In this document: piece by piece, positions 6,065-16,615 of the stretch
How positions within the stretch are numbered: the first letter of the stretch is position 1
Layout: each line of letters starts with the position of its first letter
Source of the DNA: Rhodospirillaceae bacterium
GTDB taxonomy: Bacteria; Pseudomonadota; Alphaproteobacteria; Rhodospirillales; Magnetospirillaceae
NCBI GenBank assembly: GCA_013349735.1
Contig: DUZC01000012.1
Span: 1-18,383, forward strand
Direction of reading: 5' to 3'
DNA length: 18,383 nt
Translations under genes and position numbers: made by a program
The notes under the pieces: model-generated
What the model saw: only the letters and a program-made list of their open reading frames with translations
Told to the model about the DNA's origin: nothing
Database searches by the model: none

Positions 6065-7711
6065 TCAAACTCTGACCAAATGCACGTCCGTCACCGGTTT
6101 CTTACCCTGGCTAAGCTTGAGATGGCGCCGCACTGCCACGCGCGCCGTCTCCCGGGCGACCTCATCATTTTGCCGAGCCGCCAAAGGCAGTTCGAGAATA
6201 GCCTCCCGCACCGCCTCTATGACCGCCTCATGTTCCTTGGCTTCATGCTGGGAATCAAGAATACCCAAAGCAGTGACCTGAGGATCCCCCAGAATTTTAC
6301 CCATCCGGTCCATGACCAGGGTCACCACGGCACTGCCATTATGGACCATGCGATGGCGGCAGCGCATGATTTCTGACTCCATCGAGACCAAACGCAACCC
6401 GTCAACGGCCAAGCGGCCCGCCGGCACCTCTTCCTGAACCTCGGGAACACCCGGAGCCAGCCGCAGCATATCCCCATTGCGGGGCACCAAGGCCATCCCA
6501 ACGCCATTGGATAAGGCTAAACGCGCATGTTCCTGCTGATGGCGCGCCTCTCCATGCACGGGAACCGCCAGGGCCGGGCGCAGCAACTGATAAAGCCTGA
6601 TCATTTCGTCCCGTCCAGGATGACCGGAAACATGCACAAAATGATCTTTTTCCGTTACCACCTCGACACCTAATTGCACCAAACGGTTCTGCAAGGCATG
6701 AATGCTGCGCTCGTTGCCTGGAATAATCCGCGAGGAAAAAATAGTAACATCCCCCCGGCCCAATTTGATCTGTGGATGGGTTCCCGCAGCGATTCTCGCC
6801 AAAGCCGCGCGTGGCTCGCCCTGACTGCCGGTACAAATCAGCACCAGTCTGTCTTCCGATAAAGTGACCGCATCATGCTCGTTTAGAAAGGGTGCAATGC
6901 CCTGCAACAAGCCGCTATCGCGAGCAATCTTTTCGATGCGCACTAAGGATCGCCCGGCCAAAGCGACATAACGGCCATGTTTGGCGGCCGCCACGGCGAT
7001 CGAGCGTAAGCGGGCGACATTGGTGGCAAAACAGCCCACAACAATACGGCGCTGATAACGCCCGAACAGCTCTTGCAGACTAATCCCGACAGCGGCTTCT
7101 GATCCCATGGTTCCCGGGGTAAAAACATTGGTGGAATCGCCGACCACGGCCAACACGCCTTCATCGCCGATGGCTTGCAGCCGTTCGAGATCTGCTGTTT
7201 TCCCGATCAAGGGGTCCGGGTCGAACTTCCAGTCGCCGGTATGCACCACCGTGCCATAGGCCGTGCGAATGGCCAGAGAGTTTGGCTCGGGAATGGAATG
7301 GGTCTGCCGGATCCATTCTACATCAAACGGGCCGAGCTGGACCCGCCCGCCCAAAGGCACCACATGGACGGGGACCTGACTTTCCAGACCGGCTTCACGC
7401 AATTTTCCCTTCAACAACATAGCCGTAAAAGAGGTGGCGTAAACGGGACAACCCAGTTTTGACCAAAGGTGATGAACCGCTCCAAGATGGTCTTCATGGC
7501 CGTGGGTCAGCACAATTCCCACTAATTTTTTCCGCCGCTCAACAATGAAAGCGGGGTCGGCCATGAAGACATCGACCCCGGGCGTACTGTCATCCCCAAA
7601 GGACACCCCTAGATCCACCAGCAACCACCGGTCGTCGCAGGCGTAAAGATTGAGGTTCATGCCGATCTCGCCGGATCCCCCCAACGGCAGGAAATAGAAA
7701 CCTTTGGTCAT
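6065..7711 (-). CDS. rnj: ribonuclease J
   Basis: Encodes 548 aa, a normal RNase J length. It is a cytoplasmic metallo-beta-lactamase/beta-CASP nuclease acting as endo- and 5'-3' exoribonuclease in rRNA maturation and mRNA turnover. Seen: the zinc motif HGHEDH (70-75), [12 protein letters not shown] with a metal-bridging Asp, [12 protein letters not shown], and beta-CASP motifs [18 protein letters not shown] and [25 protein letters not shown] follows, then a C-terminal domain from about residue 440. No zinc ligand is missing. The ATG at 7711 overlaps the coaX stop by 4 nt (ATGA) and has no strong ribosome site of its own, so it probably depends on coaX translation. Confidence 0.96.
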   Translation of the reverse strand: MTKGFYFLPLGGSGEIGMNLNLYACDDRWLLVDLGVSFGDDSTPGVDVFMADPAFIVERRKKLVGIVLTHGHEDHLGAVHHLWSKLGCPVYATSFTAMLLKGKLREAGLESQVPVHVVPLGGRVQLGPFDVEWIRQTHSIPEPNSLAIRTAYGTVVHTGDWKFDPDPLIGKTADLERLQAIGDEGVLAVVGDSTNVFTPGTMGSEAAVGISLQELFGRYQRRIVVGCFATNVARLRSIAVAAAKHGRYVALAGRSLVRIEKIARDSGLLQGIAPFLNEHDAVTLSEDRLVLICTGSQGEPRAALARIAAGTHPQIKLGRGDVTIFSSRIIPGNERSIHALQNRLVQLGVEVVTEKDHFVHVSGHPGRDEMIRLYQLLRPALAVPVHGEARHQQEHARLALSNGVGMALVPRNGDMLRLAPGVPEVQEEVPAGRLAVDGLRLVSMESEIMRCRHRMVHNGSAVVTLVMDRMGKILGDPQVTALGILDSQHEAKEHEAVIEAVREAILELPLAARQNDEVARETARVAVRRHLKLSQGKKPVTDVHLVRV

Positions 7712-8481
7712 TGGGCAGAATTACGGTGATAGGTTTCCAGCAAGCCACGCAAAGTTAAATCTTTGGCCAGATGATTGATGACCGAGGTTGACTCAGCGAA
7801 TAAGGGCGCCAACCCCCCCGTTGCCACCACCACCATCTTGGCACCAAACTCTTCTTCGATCCGTTTGACCAATCCCTCGATTAAACCGACATAGCCCCAA
7901 TAGACCCCCGATCGCATGGCTGGCACCGTTCCTTTGCCGATCACCGCGCGCGGCCGACCGATGGCAACCCTTGGCAATTTCGCGGCCGCCGTATGCAGAG
8001 CTTCCAACGATAGATTGACCCCGGGGGCAATGGCCCCACCGCAATAATTCCCCGCCTCGTCCACTACATCGAAGGTGGTGGCGGTGCCAAAATCGATAAC
8101 GATCAAGGGCCCCTGATAAAATTTATGGGCGCCGATGGCATTAACCAGACGATCTGCCCCCACCTCTTCCGGTTGGTCGACCAGCACACGGATGCCGAGT
8201 TGAACCCCCTCATCGCCCACAACCAGCGCCTCGCAGCTAAAATAGCGCCGGCAAAGCTGTTTCAGGGCAAAGACCATCGCCGGCACCACCGAAGCAATGA
8301 TACAGGCGTGAACTTCCTTACGTTCGATATCCTGCATGGCCATCAGTTGGGTCAACCAGACGCCGAACTCATCAGCGGTCCGTTCGGTATCCGTAGAAGA
8401 GCGCCATTCGCCCCGCACCTGTTCGCCATCGAACAAAGCAAAGACGATATTGGTGTTTCCAGAGTCGATGGCCAGAAGCAT
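7708..8481 (-). CDS. coaX: type III pantothenate kinase
   Basis: Encodes 257 aa, standard for CoaX. It phosphorylates pantothenate with ATP, the first step of coenzyme A synthesis, and belongs to the ASKHA fold; this type is not inhibited by CoA and needs a monovalent cation. Seen: DSGNTN (6-11, phosphate 1), [14 protein letters not shown] (108-121, substrate region), DFGTATTFD (130-138, phosphate 2) and GGAIAPG (148-154). It starts 15 nt after birA and overlaps rnj by 4 nt. The birA-coaX-rnj order is conserved in many alphaproteobacteria. The ribosome site is poor, but the N-terminus [11 protein letters not shown] is typical, so the start is trusted. Confidence 0.96.
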   Translation of the reverse strand: MLLAIDSGNTNIVFALFDGEQVRGEWRSSTDTERTADEFGVWLTQLMAMQDIERKEVHACIIASVVPAMVFALKQLCRRYFSCEALVVGDEGVQLGIRVLVDQPEEVGADRLVNAIGAHKFYQGPLIVIDFGTATTFDVVDEAGNYCGGAIAPGVNLSLEALHTAAAKLPRVAIGRPRAVIGKGTVPAMRSGVYWGYVGLIEGLVKRIEEEFGAKMVVVATGGLAPLFAESTSVINHLAKDLTLRGLLETYHRNSAQ

Positions 8482-8496
8482 GGGGATTCTTATATC

Positions 8497-9231
8497 CTAG
8501 GTTGAAAACAAAACGTCGCCCGCCACCAATGTTATACGTTTGCCATCAGGGCGATCTAAAAGCAATGCCCCTTGCTCGTCCAGACCGGCAAAACGTCCTT
8601 CAACTGTCTGTTCGGCCGTGGGACGAACCGTCATCGGGCAGCCGATGCCGCCAACCCGATCCAACCAGGCGTTCCGGATCGGAGGAAAACCCTCTTGGCG
8701 CCAGGTTTGATAAAGCGGCAGCAGATAGTGACAAAAACCAGCCAGGACATCCTCGGGCTCAGCACCGCTGCCATGGCGACGCAAGGACGTGGCCGGATAA
8801 AGCACACCGCTCGGCGCTTCGGCAATATCCACGCCCACCCCGAGAACCACCCAAGGAGATGCCAATTCCAGCAACATGCCCGCGATTTTATGACCACCGC
8901 AAAGGATGTCATTGGGCCATTTAACTTGAATGGATTTTGCCGGCAACAATTCGGCCAAGGCCGATTGCAGCGCCACCGCGGCGACAAAGGCCAGCTGCGG
9001 GGCCAGGCCTGGATTCGGTCCCGGATCAATCAGCAAGGAACAGTGAAGATTTCCCGGCGGTGACTCCCACTGGCGCCCACGCCGGCCTCGCCCGGCGGTC
9101 TGGCTTGACGCCATAACCACCAAGCCGTGCTGGGCCCCCGCTGCCGCCCGCCGCTTGACCTCGTCATTGGTGCTGTCCGTTTGATCCAGCGTGACGAGAA
9201 GAAACGGCGGCGGCAATGCGCCCTTGCTCAT
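8497..9231 (-). CDS. birA: biotin--[acetyl-CoA-carboxylase] ligase, monofunctional
   Basis: Encodes 244 aa. It makes biotinyl-AMP and transfers biotin to the carrier lysine of carboxylases. The catalytic domain is present: TDSTND (18-23), the biotin-AMP loop GRGRRGRQWESP (47-58), VKWPNDIL (103-110), HKIAGMLLE (114-122) and a C-terminal beta-barrel from about residue 190. The N-terminal DNA-binding helix-turn-helix of E. coli BirA is absent, so it is not a repressor. The strand usually ending GxGxN reads GVGVD (131-135), a conservative Asn-to-Asp change. Its ATG overlaps the nuoN stop (ATGA), coupling it to the complex I operon. Confidence 0.95.
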   Translation of the reverse strand: MSKGALPPPFLLVTLDQTDSTNDEVKRRAAAGAQHGLVVMASSQTAGRGRRGRQWESPPGNLHCSLLIDPGPNPGLAPQLAFVAAVALQSALAELLPAKSIQVKWPNDILCGGHKIAGMLLELASPWVVLGVGVDIAEAPSGVLYPATSLRRHGSGAEPEDVLAGFCHYLLPLYQTWRQEGFPPIRNAWLDRVGGIGCPMTVRPTAEQTVEGRFAGLDEQGALLLDRPDGKRITLVAGDVLFST

Positions 9232-10664
9232 CCCCCGAACAAAGCAGAGGCGGCCGAACCGGCAAAGGAAACCAGCGGGGCCGGCATAATGGTGAAGACC
9301 AAGATCAAAAGGGCATTGACCGCCATGATCAGACCAAGGCCCGGGCTGGTGTCACGGTCAAGCGCTTCCACCGGCTCGTCAAAATACATGATCTTGATGA
9401 TCCGCAGATAGTAATAGGCGCTGACGACGCTGGTCAGAACACCGATGACCGACAAGGTGATCAGACCCTGTTCGATGGCCGACATGAACACATAAAGCTT
9501 GCCCCAAAACCCGGCCATCGGCGGAACGCCAGCCATGGAGAACATGAAAATCGCCAGGGCCGCCGCCATCATCGGATGGGTCTTGGAAAGACCCGCCAAA
9601 TCGTTGATTCCTTCCATCAGGCGACCCTTTTGGCGCATGGCCAGGATCACCGCGAAAGTCCCAACATTCATGAACAGATAGATGGCCAAATAGACCAGAA
9701 CGCCGCGAATACCGGACTGATTGCCGACCGCCAGGCCAATCAGCGCATAGCCGACATGGCCAATCGAACTATAGGCCATCAGACGTTTGATATTGTCCTG
9801 GGCGATGGCACCAAAAGCGCCAACCACCATCGAAGCAATGGAAAGCAGCACAATCACCTGGGTCCATTGCTGGGTCATCTCGGCAAAAGGCCCGACCATG
9901 ACCCGAACAAGCAAGGAAAAGGCCGCGATCTTTGGACCTACCGCAAAAAAGGCTGTCACCGGAGTGGGCGCACCCTCATAGACGTCAGGTGTCCACATGT
10001 GAAAAGGCACCGCGGAAATTTTAAAGGCCAGACCCGCCAGAACAAAGACCAGACCAATCAGCACACCAACCGGCGCACCCGACGTTACCGCATGGGCCAG
10101 ACCGTCAAAACCGGTGGTCCCGGCGAAGCCATAAATCAATGACGACCCATAAAGCATCAGGCCGGAAGCCAGAGATCCCAGGACAAAATATTTCAGCCCC
10201 GCTTCCGTGGCCCGGCTGTTTTCCCGATGATAGGCCGCCAGGACATAAAGCGAGAGACTTTGCAATTCGAGACCTAAATATAATGAGATCAGGTTGTTAG
10301 CCGAGATCATCATCATCATGCCTAAGGTCGCCAGCAGAACCAGAACCGGAAATTCCGACCGCTCCAAATTCTCCTTGCGCATCCAGTTCATCGACATGGC
10401 CAGCGTCAGCGCAGACGCGAGCAGAACCAGAAGCTTGGAATAGACTGCAAAGCTATCAACCACGAACATGCCGACAAAGGCCAGGGATCGCATCCCCCCA
10501 CCCGCAGGAACCAGCAAGGCCGCCAGAACCATGGTGATGATCGCCAGCACCGTAATGCCCTGGGCGGCTTCTTGCTTGCGAAAAGCCCCAAGCAGCAGCA
10601 ATGCCAAAGCCGACAGGGCCATGAAGATCTCTGGCACAGCCAGGGCGGGATTCAGGTCCGACAC
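9228..10664 (-). CDS. nuoN: NADH:quinone oxidoreductase subunit N
   Basis: Encodes 478 aa of a polytopic inner-membrane protein, one of three antiporter-like proton-pumping subunits of complex I (with NuoL and NuoM). Seen: the helix with the pumping Glu in LYLGLELQSLSLYVLAAYHR, the discontinuous-helix Lys in LAFKISAVPFHMWTPDVYEGAPTP (conserved family signature), and YSSIGHVGYALIGLA. The start is a GTG at 10664, preceded by a strong GGGGAGAAG inside the 15-nt nuoM-nuoN gap; the product begins MSDLNPAL. It is the last nuo gene and overlaps birA by 4 nt, so the transcript continues past the operon's usual end. Confidence 0.96.
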   Translation of the reverse strand: MSDLNPALAVPEIFMALSALALLLLGAFRKQEAAQGITVLAIITMVLAALLVPAGGGMRSLAFVGMFVVDSFAVYSKLLVLLASALTLAMSMNWMRKENLERSEFPVLVLLATLGMMMMISANNLISLYLGLELQSLSLYVLAAYHRENSRATEAGLKYFVLGSLASGLMLYGSSLIYGFAGTTGFDGLAHAVTSGAPVGVLIGLVFVLAGLAFKISAVPFHMWTPDVYEGAPTPVTAFFAVGPKIAAFSLLVRVMVGPFAEMTQQWTQVIVLLSIASMVVGAFGAIAQDNIKRLMAYSSIGHVGYALIGLAVGNQSGIRGVLVYLAIYLFMNVGTFAVILAMRQKGRLMEGINDLAGLSKTHPMMAAALAIFMFSMAGVPPMAGFWGKLYVFMSAIEQGLITLSVIGVLTSVVSAYYYLRIIKIMYFDEPVEALDRDTSPGLGLIMAVNALLILVFTIMPAPLVSFAGSAASALFGG

Positions 10665-10679
10665 GTCACTTCTCCCCTG

Positions 10680-12194
10680 TCAGCGCAACGCCACCGACGC
10701 CCCATCGGCGACGGTCTGCGCAAGCTGGTAGTCATTAATCAGCTTAGCTACCGACGAATGCATCGGAGCCAGGAATGTCGACGGATAGATGCCCATCCAC
10801 AGCACCATGGCAATCAACGGTACGAAAACCGCAATTTCCCTTGGACTAAGATCAAGGATGGACTTCAACTCCTCGCGGGTCAGTTTTCCAAAAATAACCC
10901 GACGGTACAGATACAACATATAGGCCGGGCCAAGCACCAGACCGGTCGCCGCAAACAACGCCACCCAGCTATTGACCTGGAAAATACCCAACAGAACCAT
11001 GAACTCGCCAACAAAGCCTGACGTTCCCGGCAGGCCGACCGAGGCCAGCGTAAACAACATGAAAACCACGGCATAAGCCGGCATACGGCTGTTCAGACCG
11101 CCGTAACGGGCGATTTCGCGGGTATGCATGCGGTCATAGACGACACCAACGCAAAGGAACAATGCGCTGGCCACCAGACCGTGGGACAACATTTGGAATA
11201 TTGCCCCTTCGATACCCTGCAGCTGGATCGAAAAAATGCCAATGGTGACAAAGCCCATATGCGCCACTGAACTATAGGCAATCAGCTTTTTCATGTCTTC
11301 CTGAACCAGCGCCACCAGTGACGTATAAATCACCGCGACAATGGACAGCGTAAAGACCATCGGAGCAAAATCATGGGACGCCAGTGGGAACATCGGGACA
11401 GAAAAGCGCAGGAACCCGTACCCGCCCATCTTCAGCAAAACCCCAGCCAAGATCACCGAACCGGCGGTCGGGGCTTCAACATGGGCGTCAGGCAGCCAGG
11501 TATGAACCGGCCACATCGGCACCTTCACAGCAAAGGAGGCGAAAAAGGCCAACCATAGCCAGGCCTGCATCGCCACCGGGAAAGGATGAGCCAGCAACAC
11601 CTGAATATCGGTGGTATGCGCGTCGAAATACATGGCCAAGATCGCCAGCAGCATCAGCACCGAACCCAACAGGGTGTACAGAAAGAATTTAAAGGCGGCG
11701 TAAACCCGCCTTGCGCCGCCCCAGACCCCAATGATGATGAACATCGGGATCAGAACCGCTTCGAAGAAGACATAGAACAACACGAGATCGAGGGCACAAA
11801 ACATGCCCACCATCATCGTTTCAAGGACAAGGAAGGCTATCATATATTCCTTGACCCGCTTCTGCACCGATTCCCAAGCGGAAAGAATGCATAAGGGCGT
11901 CAGGAAGGTAGACAGCAAAACAAAGAACAGCGAAATGCCATCAACACCCATCTTGTAGGAAATGGCAAAGCCCGGCAGCCAGCGTGCCTGATCCACCAAC
12001 TGAAAATCGGCAGAGGCATTGTTGAAATTAGACCATACCAGCAAGGATACCAGGAACGTGGCAACGCTGGTCATCAGCGCCACATTGCGCGCGTTGCGCG
12101 CCACGATCTCGGCTTCGCCGCGAATGGAGAGGATGAACGCCGCGCCCAGCAGGGGCAGGAACGTCGTGATGGAAAGCAGAGGCCAGTCAGTCAT
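10680..12194 (-). CDS. nuoM: NADH:quinone oxidoreductase subunit M
   Basis: Encodes 504 aa, an antiporter-like membrane-arm subunit that translocates protons. Seen: [17 protein letters not shown], carrying the conserved Glu of TM5; [22 protein letters not shown], carrying the channel Lys and the family signature; and [13 protein letters not shown]. About 14 hydrophobic segments can be followed along the chain. It starts 6 nt after nuoL; the likely ribosome site AAGGTGGG lies inside the last codons of nuoL. No insertion or truncation is seen. Confidence 0.97.
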   Translation of the reverse strand: MTDWPLLSITTFLPLLGAAFILSIRGEAEIVARNARNVALMTSVATFLVSLLVWSNFNNASADFQLVDQARWLPGFAISYKMGVDGISLFFVLLSTFLTPLCILSAWESVQKRVKEYMIAFLVLETMMVGMFCALDLVLFYVFFEAVLIPMFIIIGVWGGARRVYAAFKFFLYTLLGSVLMLLAILAMYFDAHTTDIQVLLAHPFPVAMQAWLWLAFFASFAVKVPMWPVHTWLPDAHVEAPTAGSVILAGVLLKMGGYGFLRFSVPMFPLASHDFAPMVFTLSIVAVIYTSLVALVQEDMKKLIAYSSVAHMGFVTIGIFSIQLQGIEGAIFQMLSHGLVASALFLCVGVVYDRMHTREIARYGGLNSRMPAYAVVFMLFTLASVGLPGTSGFVGEFMVLLGIFQVNSWVALFAATGLVLGPAYMLYLYRRVIFGKLTREELKSILDLSPREIAVFVPLIAMVLWMGIYPSTFLAPMHSSVAKLINDYQLAQTVADGASVALR

Positions 12195-12200
12195 CGCGCG

Positions 12201-14129
12201 TCAGCCCACCTTGACCATGTACCAGGTTACGAACACCGCTACGCCGATCAGCATGGCAAAGGCGTAGTGGTAGAGATAGCCGGATTGCAACACGCCGATC
12301 CGCCGGGCGACATCGCGGGTGGCAGCAGCAACGCCATCCGGACCACATCCATCGATCAGCGCCCCGTCGCCTCCCTTCCACATGCCATACCCCAACCAGA
12401 AGGCCGGCTTGATGAAAAGGAAGTTATACAGCTCGTCGAAATACCACTTGTTCAACAAGAAGCGGTGCACCCCAGGCAGCAAATTGGCCAAAAAGCCGGG
12501 AAGACTGGGAACGAACATATACATCAGATAAGCGAGCGCGATACCGCTGACCGCCATAATCGTCGGCAAGAGCGAGACCCACTCGGGAACATGATGGATG
12601 GCATGCAGGGCCTCATGGCTGTCCAGCAGCAGGATCGCCTTGCCCCAGAACCGGCCCATATCCTCGCCGACAAAGGACTCATGACCAACCCAGCCGGCCA
12701 CCACGGCCCCCAAAGCCAGTACCATCAGCGGCACAGTCATGACCGCCGGCGATTCATGCACATGGGCCATCACATGCTCGTCAGCCCGAGACCTGCCATG
12801 GAAGGCCAAGATCAGCAGGCGCCAGGAATAAAAGGCCGTAAGAAAAGCCGCCGTGATCCCAATCACAAAAGCGAACATGCCATAAGGGGTATGGGCCGCC
12901 CAGGCCGCTTCCAGAATGGTGTCTTTCGACCAATAGCCGGCAAAGGGTGGGATGCCGGCCAGGGCGACGCTGCCCACCAGCATCAGGCTGTAAGTCAAAG
13001 GAATATGTTTCCAGAGTCCCCCCATCCGGCGGATATCCTGCTCGTCGGACATGGCATGGATCACCGAACCGGCACCAAGGAACAGCAACGCCTTGAAAAA
13101 GGCATGGGTAAACAGATGGAAAATACCGGCCTGATAGGCTGAAACGCCGATAGCAAAGAACATATAGCCGAGCTGCGAGCAGGTCGAATAAGCAATGATC
13201 CGCTTGATGTCATTCTGCACACAACCAACCGTAGCGGCGAAAATTGCCGTCAAAGCCCCAATCACAGTCACCACATGCAGGGCCGTATCGGAATATTCGA
13301 ACAAGGGCGACATGCGGGCGACCATGAACACGCCGGCTGTCACCATTGTCGCTGCATGGATCAAGGCCGACACCGGGGTCGGTCCCTCCATGGCATCGGG
13401 CAACCAGGTATGCAGACCCAATTGGGCGGATTTACCCATCGCACCGACGAACAGCAGCAAACAGCAGATCGTGATGGCGTGGAAATCGGTGCCAAACAAA
13501 TGCAGGACCGCCGTGGTCTTGGTCGGTGCCGCCGCAAAAATCGGGTCAAAGCTGATATTGTCGAACAACATGTAGACGCCGAAGATACCCAGCGCAAAGC
13601 CGAAATCGCCAACACGGTTGACCAGGAAGGCCTTAATGGCAGCGGCACTGGCCGACGGCTTTTCATACCAGAAACCGATCAGCAAATAAGACGCCAGACC
13701 AACCCCTTCCCATCCGAAAAACAGCTGGACCAGATTGTCAGCCGTCACCAGCATCAGCATGAAAAAGGTGAACAGCGACAGATAGGCCTGAAACCGCGGG
13801 ATCGATTTGTCGTGATGCATATAGCCGATGGAATAAACATGCACCATAAACGACACCCAGTTGACAACGATCAGCATGACCGCGGTCAAAGTGTCAAAGC
13901 GCAACGCCCAGCTGATATTGATGTCACCCGAGACGATAAAGGGAAGCAACGGCAAGGTCAGGGGATGACCATTGCCAACCACCTCAATGAAAATCAGAAC
14001 TGACAGAAGCGCAGAAGCGCCGATGCCAGCGCAGGTTACCAGCTGCGCACCGCGATCACCGATCCGGCGCCCAAAAAAGCCGGCAATAAAAGCGCCCAGC
14101 AGCGGGAGGAAGACAACAGACGCGTACAT
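12201..14129 (-). CDS. nuoL: NADH:quinone oxidoreductase subunit L
   Basis: Encodes 642 aa, the most distal antiporter-like subunit of the complex I membrane arm. Seen: FFGWEGVGLASYLLIGFW with the conserved Glu; GAMGKSAQLGLHTWLPDAMEGPTPVSALIHAATMV in two halves (channel Lys followed by the family signature); and AYSTCSQLGYMFFAIG. The C-terminal region after about residue 480 runs through RFLLNKWYFDELYNF into the long lateral amphipathic helix and the last TM, which clamp NuoM and NuoN. AAAGGG overlapping the nuoK stop serves as ribosome site, and the gap from nuoK is 6 nt. Confidence 0.97.
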   Translation of the reverse strand: MYASVVFLPLLGAFIAGFFGRRIGDRGAQLVTCAGIGASALLSVLIFIEVVGNGHPLTLPLLPFIVSGDINISWALRFDTLTAVMLIVVNWVSFMVHVYSIGYMHHDKSIPRFQAYLSLFTFFMLMLVTADNLVQLFFGWEGVGLASYLLIGFWYEKPSASAAAIKAFLVNRVGDFGFALGIFGVYMLFDNISFDPIFAAAPTKTTAVLHLFGTDFHAITICCLLLFVGAMGKSAQLGLHTWLPDAMEGPTPVSALIHAATMVTAGVFMVARMSPLFEYSDTALHVVTVIGALTAIFAATVGCVQNDIKRIIAYSTCSQLGYMFFAIGVSAYQAGIFHLFTHAFFKALLFLGAGSVIHAMSDEQDIRRMGGLWKHIPLTYSLMLVGSVALAGIPPFAGYWSKDTILEAAWAAHTPYGMFAFVIGITAAFLTAFYSWRLLILAFHGRSRADEHVMAHVHESPAVMTVPLMVLALGAVVAGWVGHESFVGEDMGRFWGKAILLLDSHEALHAIHHVPEWVSLLPTIMAVSGIALAYLMYMFVPSLPGFLANLLPGVHRFLLNKWYFDELYNFLFIKPAFWLGYGMWKGGDGALIDGCGPDGVAAATRDVARRIGVLQSGYLYHYAFAMLIGVAVFVTWYMVKVG

Positions 14130-14135
14130 GCCCGC

Positions 14136-14447
14136 CTACCCTTTCATCTGATTGATGTCTTCAACGGCGATCGTGCCGCGGTTGCGGTGGAACACCACAA
14201 CAATTGCCAAACCGATGGCTGCCTCGGCCGCGGCCACGGTCAGCACGAACATCGAGAAGATCTGACCGACCAGGTCATGAAGAAAAAACGAAAAGGCGAC
14301 AAAATTGATATTGATCGCCAGAAGGATCAGTTCGATGGCCATCAAGATGATGATGACGTTTTTCCGGTTCAGGAAAATTCCCAACACGCCCAGCGTGAAC
14401 AGGATCGCCCCAACCGTCAGATAATGCGAAAGACCAATTTGCAGCAT
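14136..14447 (-). CDS. nuoK: NADH:quinone oxidoreductase subunit K
   Basis: Encodes 103 aa with three TM helices, related to MrpC. It lies between NuoJ and NuoN in the membrane arm. The two conserved membrane Glu needed for proton coupling are present: E39 in [18 protein letters not shown] and E75 in [13 protein letters not shown] (E. coli E36 and E72). Its ATG shares one base with the nuoJ stop (TGATG), a tight coupling usual for nuoJ-nuoK. Confidence 0.97.
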   Translation of the reverse strand: MLQIGLSHYLTVGAILFTLGVLGIFLNRKNVIIILMAIELILLAININFVAFSFFLHDLVGQIFSMFVLTVAAAEAAIGLAIVVVFHRNRGTIAVEDINQMKG

Positions 14448-15058
14448 CAGATGCCTCCCCCACTCGGCACCTTGCGGATTTCCACCGAACTGGCCTTGTT
14501 ACGAGCATTCTGCTTGGCAATGTTCTGCTTCTTTACCCCCGGACGTGACCGCAAGGTCAGCAGGATGGTACCGATCATCGCCACCAGCAAGATCAGCCCA
14601 GAAGCCTGGAACAGATAGAAGTAATCGGTATAAATCAATCGCCCCAAAGCATCCGTATTGCTGATCAGGGCCATATCAGGCACCCGTGACCCGACCGACA
14701 GCGGTGCATCCACGGCAAATTTCCAGCTCCCGACCACCAGCGCCAATTCCGCCAGCAAAATCGCGCCGACCAAAAGACCGGTCGGCAGATAGCTGAGAAA
14801 GCCTTCGCGCAGCTTCAGGTAATTGATGTCCAGCAGCATGACCACGAACAGGAACAAGACCGCCACCGCGCCGACATAGACCACCACCAGCACCATTGCC
14901 AGGAATTCGGCTCCGGCCAGCAGGAAAAGGCCCGCCGCATTAAAGAAGGCGAGAATGAGGAACAACACCGCATGCACCGGGTTGCGGGCGGTAATAACCA
15001 TCACCGCACTGGCCACCGTGATTCCGGCGAACATGTAGAAAACGAGAGCCTGGATCAT
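14447..15058 (-). CDS. nuoJ: NADH:quinone oxidoreductase subunit J
   Basis: Encodes 203 aa, a five-TM subunit next to the quinone channel. Its third helix carries the pi-bulge implicated in coupling: seen as [19 protein letters not shown], with the conserved [18 protein letters not shown] polar, basic C-terminal tail of about 30 residues ([13 protein letters not shown] onward) follows the last TM. AAGAGGGGGG precedes the ATG at 15058. It begins 43 nt after nuoI, the widest gap inside this nuo segment; I see nothing special in that gap. Confidence 0.96.
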   Translation of the reverse strand: MIQALVFYMFAGITVASAVMVITARNPVHAVLFLILAFFNAAGLFLLAGAEFLAMVLVVVYVGAVAVLFLFVVMLLDINYLKLREGFLSYLPTGLLVGAILLAELALVVGSWKFAVDAPLSVGSRVPDMALISNTDALGRLIYTDYFYLFQASGLILLVAMIGTILLTLRSRPGVKKQNIAKQNARNKASSVEIRKVPSGGGI

Positions 15059-15101
15059 GCGGCCCCCCTCTTGCGATCAGTCGACATCCGAAACCTTCCC
15101 C

Positions 15102-15590
15102 TCAGCGATACGGCGCATCAGCGGCAATGCGGGCAGCCAATTCCGGCTCCCAGCGTTCGCCGTTGGATAACAGCTTGGCCTTGTCATACATCAATTCGGC
15201 CCGCGTCTCGGTGGCGTATTCGAAATTCGGCCCCTCGACAATGGCATCCACCGGACAGGATTCCTGGCAGAAACCGCAATAAATGCATTTGGTCATATCA
15301 ATATCGTAGCGCCGCGTGCGGCGGCTGCCGTCTTCGCGGGGCTCGGCCTCAATCGTGATGGCCTGCGCCGGACAAATGGCCTCGCACAATTTGCAGGCGA
15401 TACAACGCTCTTCGCCATTGGGATAGCGACGCAGCGCATGCTCACCGCGGAAACGCGGGCTCAGCAGGCATTTCTCAAAAGGATAATTGATGGTCGCCTT
15501 TGGCTTCAGCATATAGCGGAAGGTAATCGCCATGCCGGCAAAAAGCTCGGTCAGTAACCAGTCTCGCGCAACGCGATCAAGGAACGACAT
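15102..15590 (-). CDS. nuoI: NADH:quinone oxidoreductase subunit I (2x[4Fe-4S])
   Basis: Encodes 162 aa, the ferredoxin-like subunit that carries clusters N6a and N6b between the peripheral arm and N2. Eight Cys ligands are seen in two CxxCxxCxxxCP motifs: C63, C66, C69 and C73 in [12 protein letters not shown], and C102, C105, C108 and C112 in [12 protein letters not shown] (cross-ligation between motifs is normal). The N-terminal 30 residues form the membrane-associated amphipathic helix. Size and sequence resemble mitochondrial NDUFS8. AAGGAG, overlapping the nuoH stop, is the ribosome site. Confidence 0.97.
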   Translation of the reverse strand: MSFLDRVARDWLLTELFAGMAITFRYMLKPKATINYPFEKCLLSPRFRGEHALRRYPNGEERCIACKLCEAICPAQAITIEAEPREDGSRRTRRYDIDMTKCIYCGFCQESCPVDAIVEGPNFEYATETRAELMYDKAKLLSNGERWEPELAARIAADAPYR

Positions 15591-15601
15591 TACCCTACTC
15601 C

Positions 15602-16615
15602 TTACTTCGGCAACCAGCCGGTCACTTCAAGCACGCCGGCGGTGAGGATCAGCCAGCCCAGCGAAAACGGCAGGAAGACCTTCCAACCCAAGCGCATCAA
15701 CTGGTCATACCGATAGCGTGGCATGGTCGCACGCACCCACAGCATGCCGAACAGCAGTACACAGACCTTAAGAATGAACCAGATCACCCCTGGCACCCAA
15801 GTGAAGGGAACCATATGCAAAGGCGGCAACCAGCCCCCCAGGAACAGGGTGGTAATGGTCGCGCTCATCAGGAACATGTTGGCATATTCACCCAGGAAAA
15901 ACAGGGCGAAGGGCATGGCGGTGTATTCCACCATATAGCCGGCCACCAGTTCGGTTTCACCTTCCGGCAAATCAAAAGGCGACCGATTGGTTTCGGCCAG
16001 ACCAGAGATATAGAAAATAATAAAGAGCGGGAAATGAGGGATAATGAACCACATCCCCTTTTCCTGCGCATGCACAACATCACTTAAATTCAGCGAGCCG
16101 ACACACAGCAACACAGAAATCATAACAAAACCGATGGACACCTCGTAGGAAACCATCTGCGCCGCCGAGCGCAACCCACCCAGAAACGCGTATTTTGAAT
16201 TGGAGGCCCAGCCGGCCATGATGATGCCATAGACACCCAGGCTCGAAATAGCGAACAGGTACAGCACGCCAACATTAATATTGGCCAGAACCCAGCCCTG
16301 GTTCACCGGAATCACCGCCCAGGCCACCAGGGCCAGGGTAAATGTCAGCGCCGGCGCGATGAGGAACACCGCCTTGCTGGCCCCTTGCGGAATGATGATT
16401 TCCTTTAGAAACAGCTTGGCGCCATCCGCCATCGGCTGCAATAGACCGAACGGTCCAACCGTATTCGGCCCTTTGCGCAATTGCATGGCGCCAATGACCT
16501 TGCGTTCGGCATAAGTCAAATACGCCACGCCGATCAGCAGCGGCAGAACGATCGCGATGATCTCGGCGACGATGATCACCGTCGGCCAGACATATCCTGT
16601 CCAGAGCTCAGCCAT
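15602..16615 (-). CDS. nuoH: NADH:quinone oxidoreductase subunit H
   Basis: Encodes 337 aa, an eight-TM subunit forming the quinone-access chamber and the start of the proton path. Seen: [21 protein letters not shown] (from residue 35, with E37-R38-K39), [16 protein letters not shown] (57-72), and the loop [21 protein letters not shown] followed by [16 protein letters not shown]. The ATG at 16615 overlaps the nuoG stop by 8 nt and has AGAGGACC upstream; a TTG start at 16648 would add 11 untypical residues and is rejected. Confidence 0.95.
   Translation of the reverse strand: MAELWTGYVWPTVIIVAEIIAIVLPLLIGVAYLTYAERKVIGAMQLRKGPNTVGPFGLLQPMADGAKLFLKEIIIPQGASKAVFLIAPALTFTLALVAWAVIPVNQGWVLANINVGVLYLFAISSLGVYGIIMAGWASNSKYAFLGGLRSAAQMVSYEVSIGFVMISVLLCVGSLNLSDVVHAQEKGMWFIIPHFPLFIIFYISGLAETNRSPFDLPEGETELVAGYMVEYTAMPFALFFLGEYANMFLMSATITTLFLGGWLPPLHMVPFTWVPGVIWFILKVCVLLFGMLWVRATMPRYRYDQLMRLGWKVFLPFSLGWLILTAGVLEVTGWLPK

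Noticed and set aside
5603..6376. 257-codon plus-strand open frame opposite mce and the end of rnj
   Set aside because: It spans two confirmed minus-strand genes and their gap, and has no recognisable domain.
9216..10142. 308-codon plus-strand open frame opposite nuoN
   Set aside because: It is fully antisense to an unmistakable nuoN. The product is rich in His, Gln, Arg and Asn with no hydrophobic core, as expected from the reverse of a GC-rich membrane-protein gene.
12267..14003. Long plus-strand open frames (291 and 242 codons) opposite nuoL
   Set aside because: Antisense shadows of nuoL with the same polar, low-complexity composition, and no ribosome site or family resemblance.
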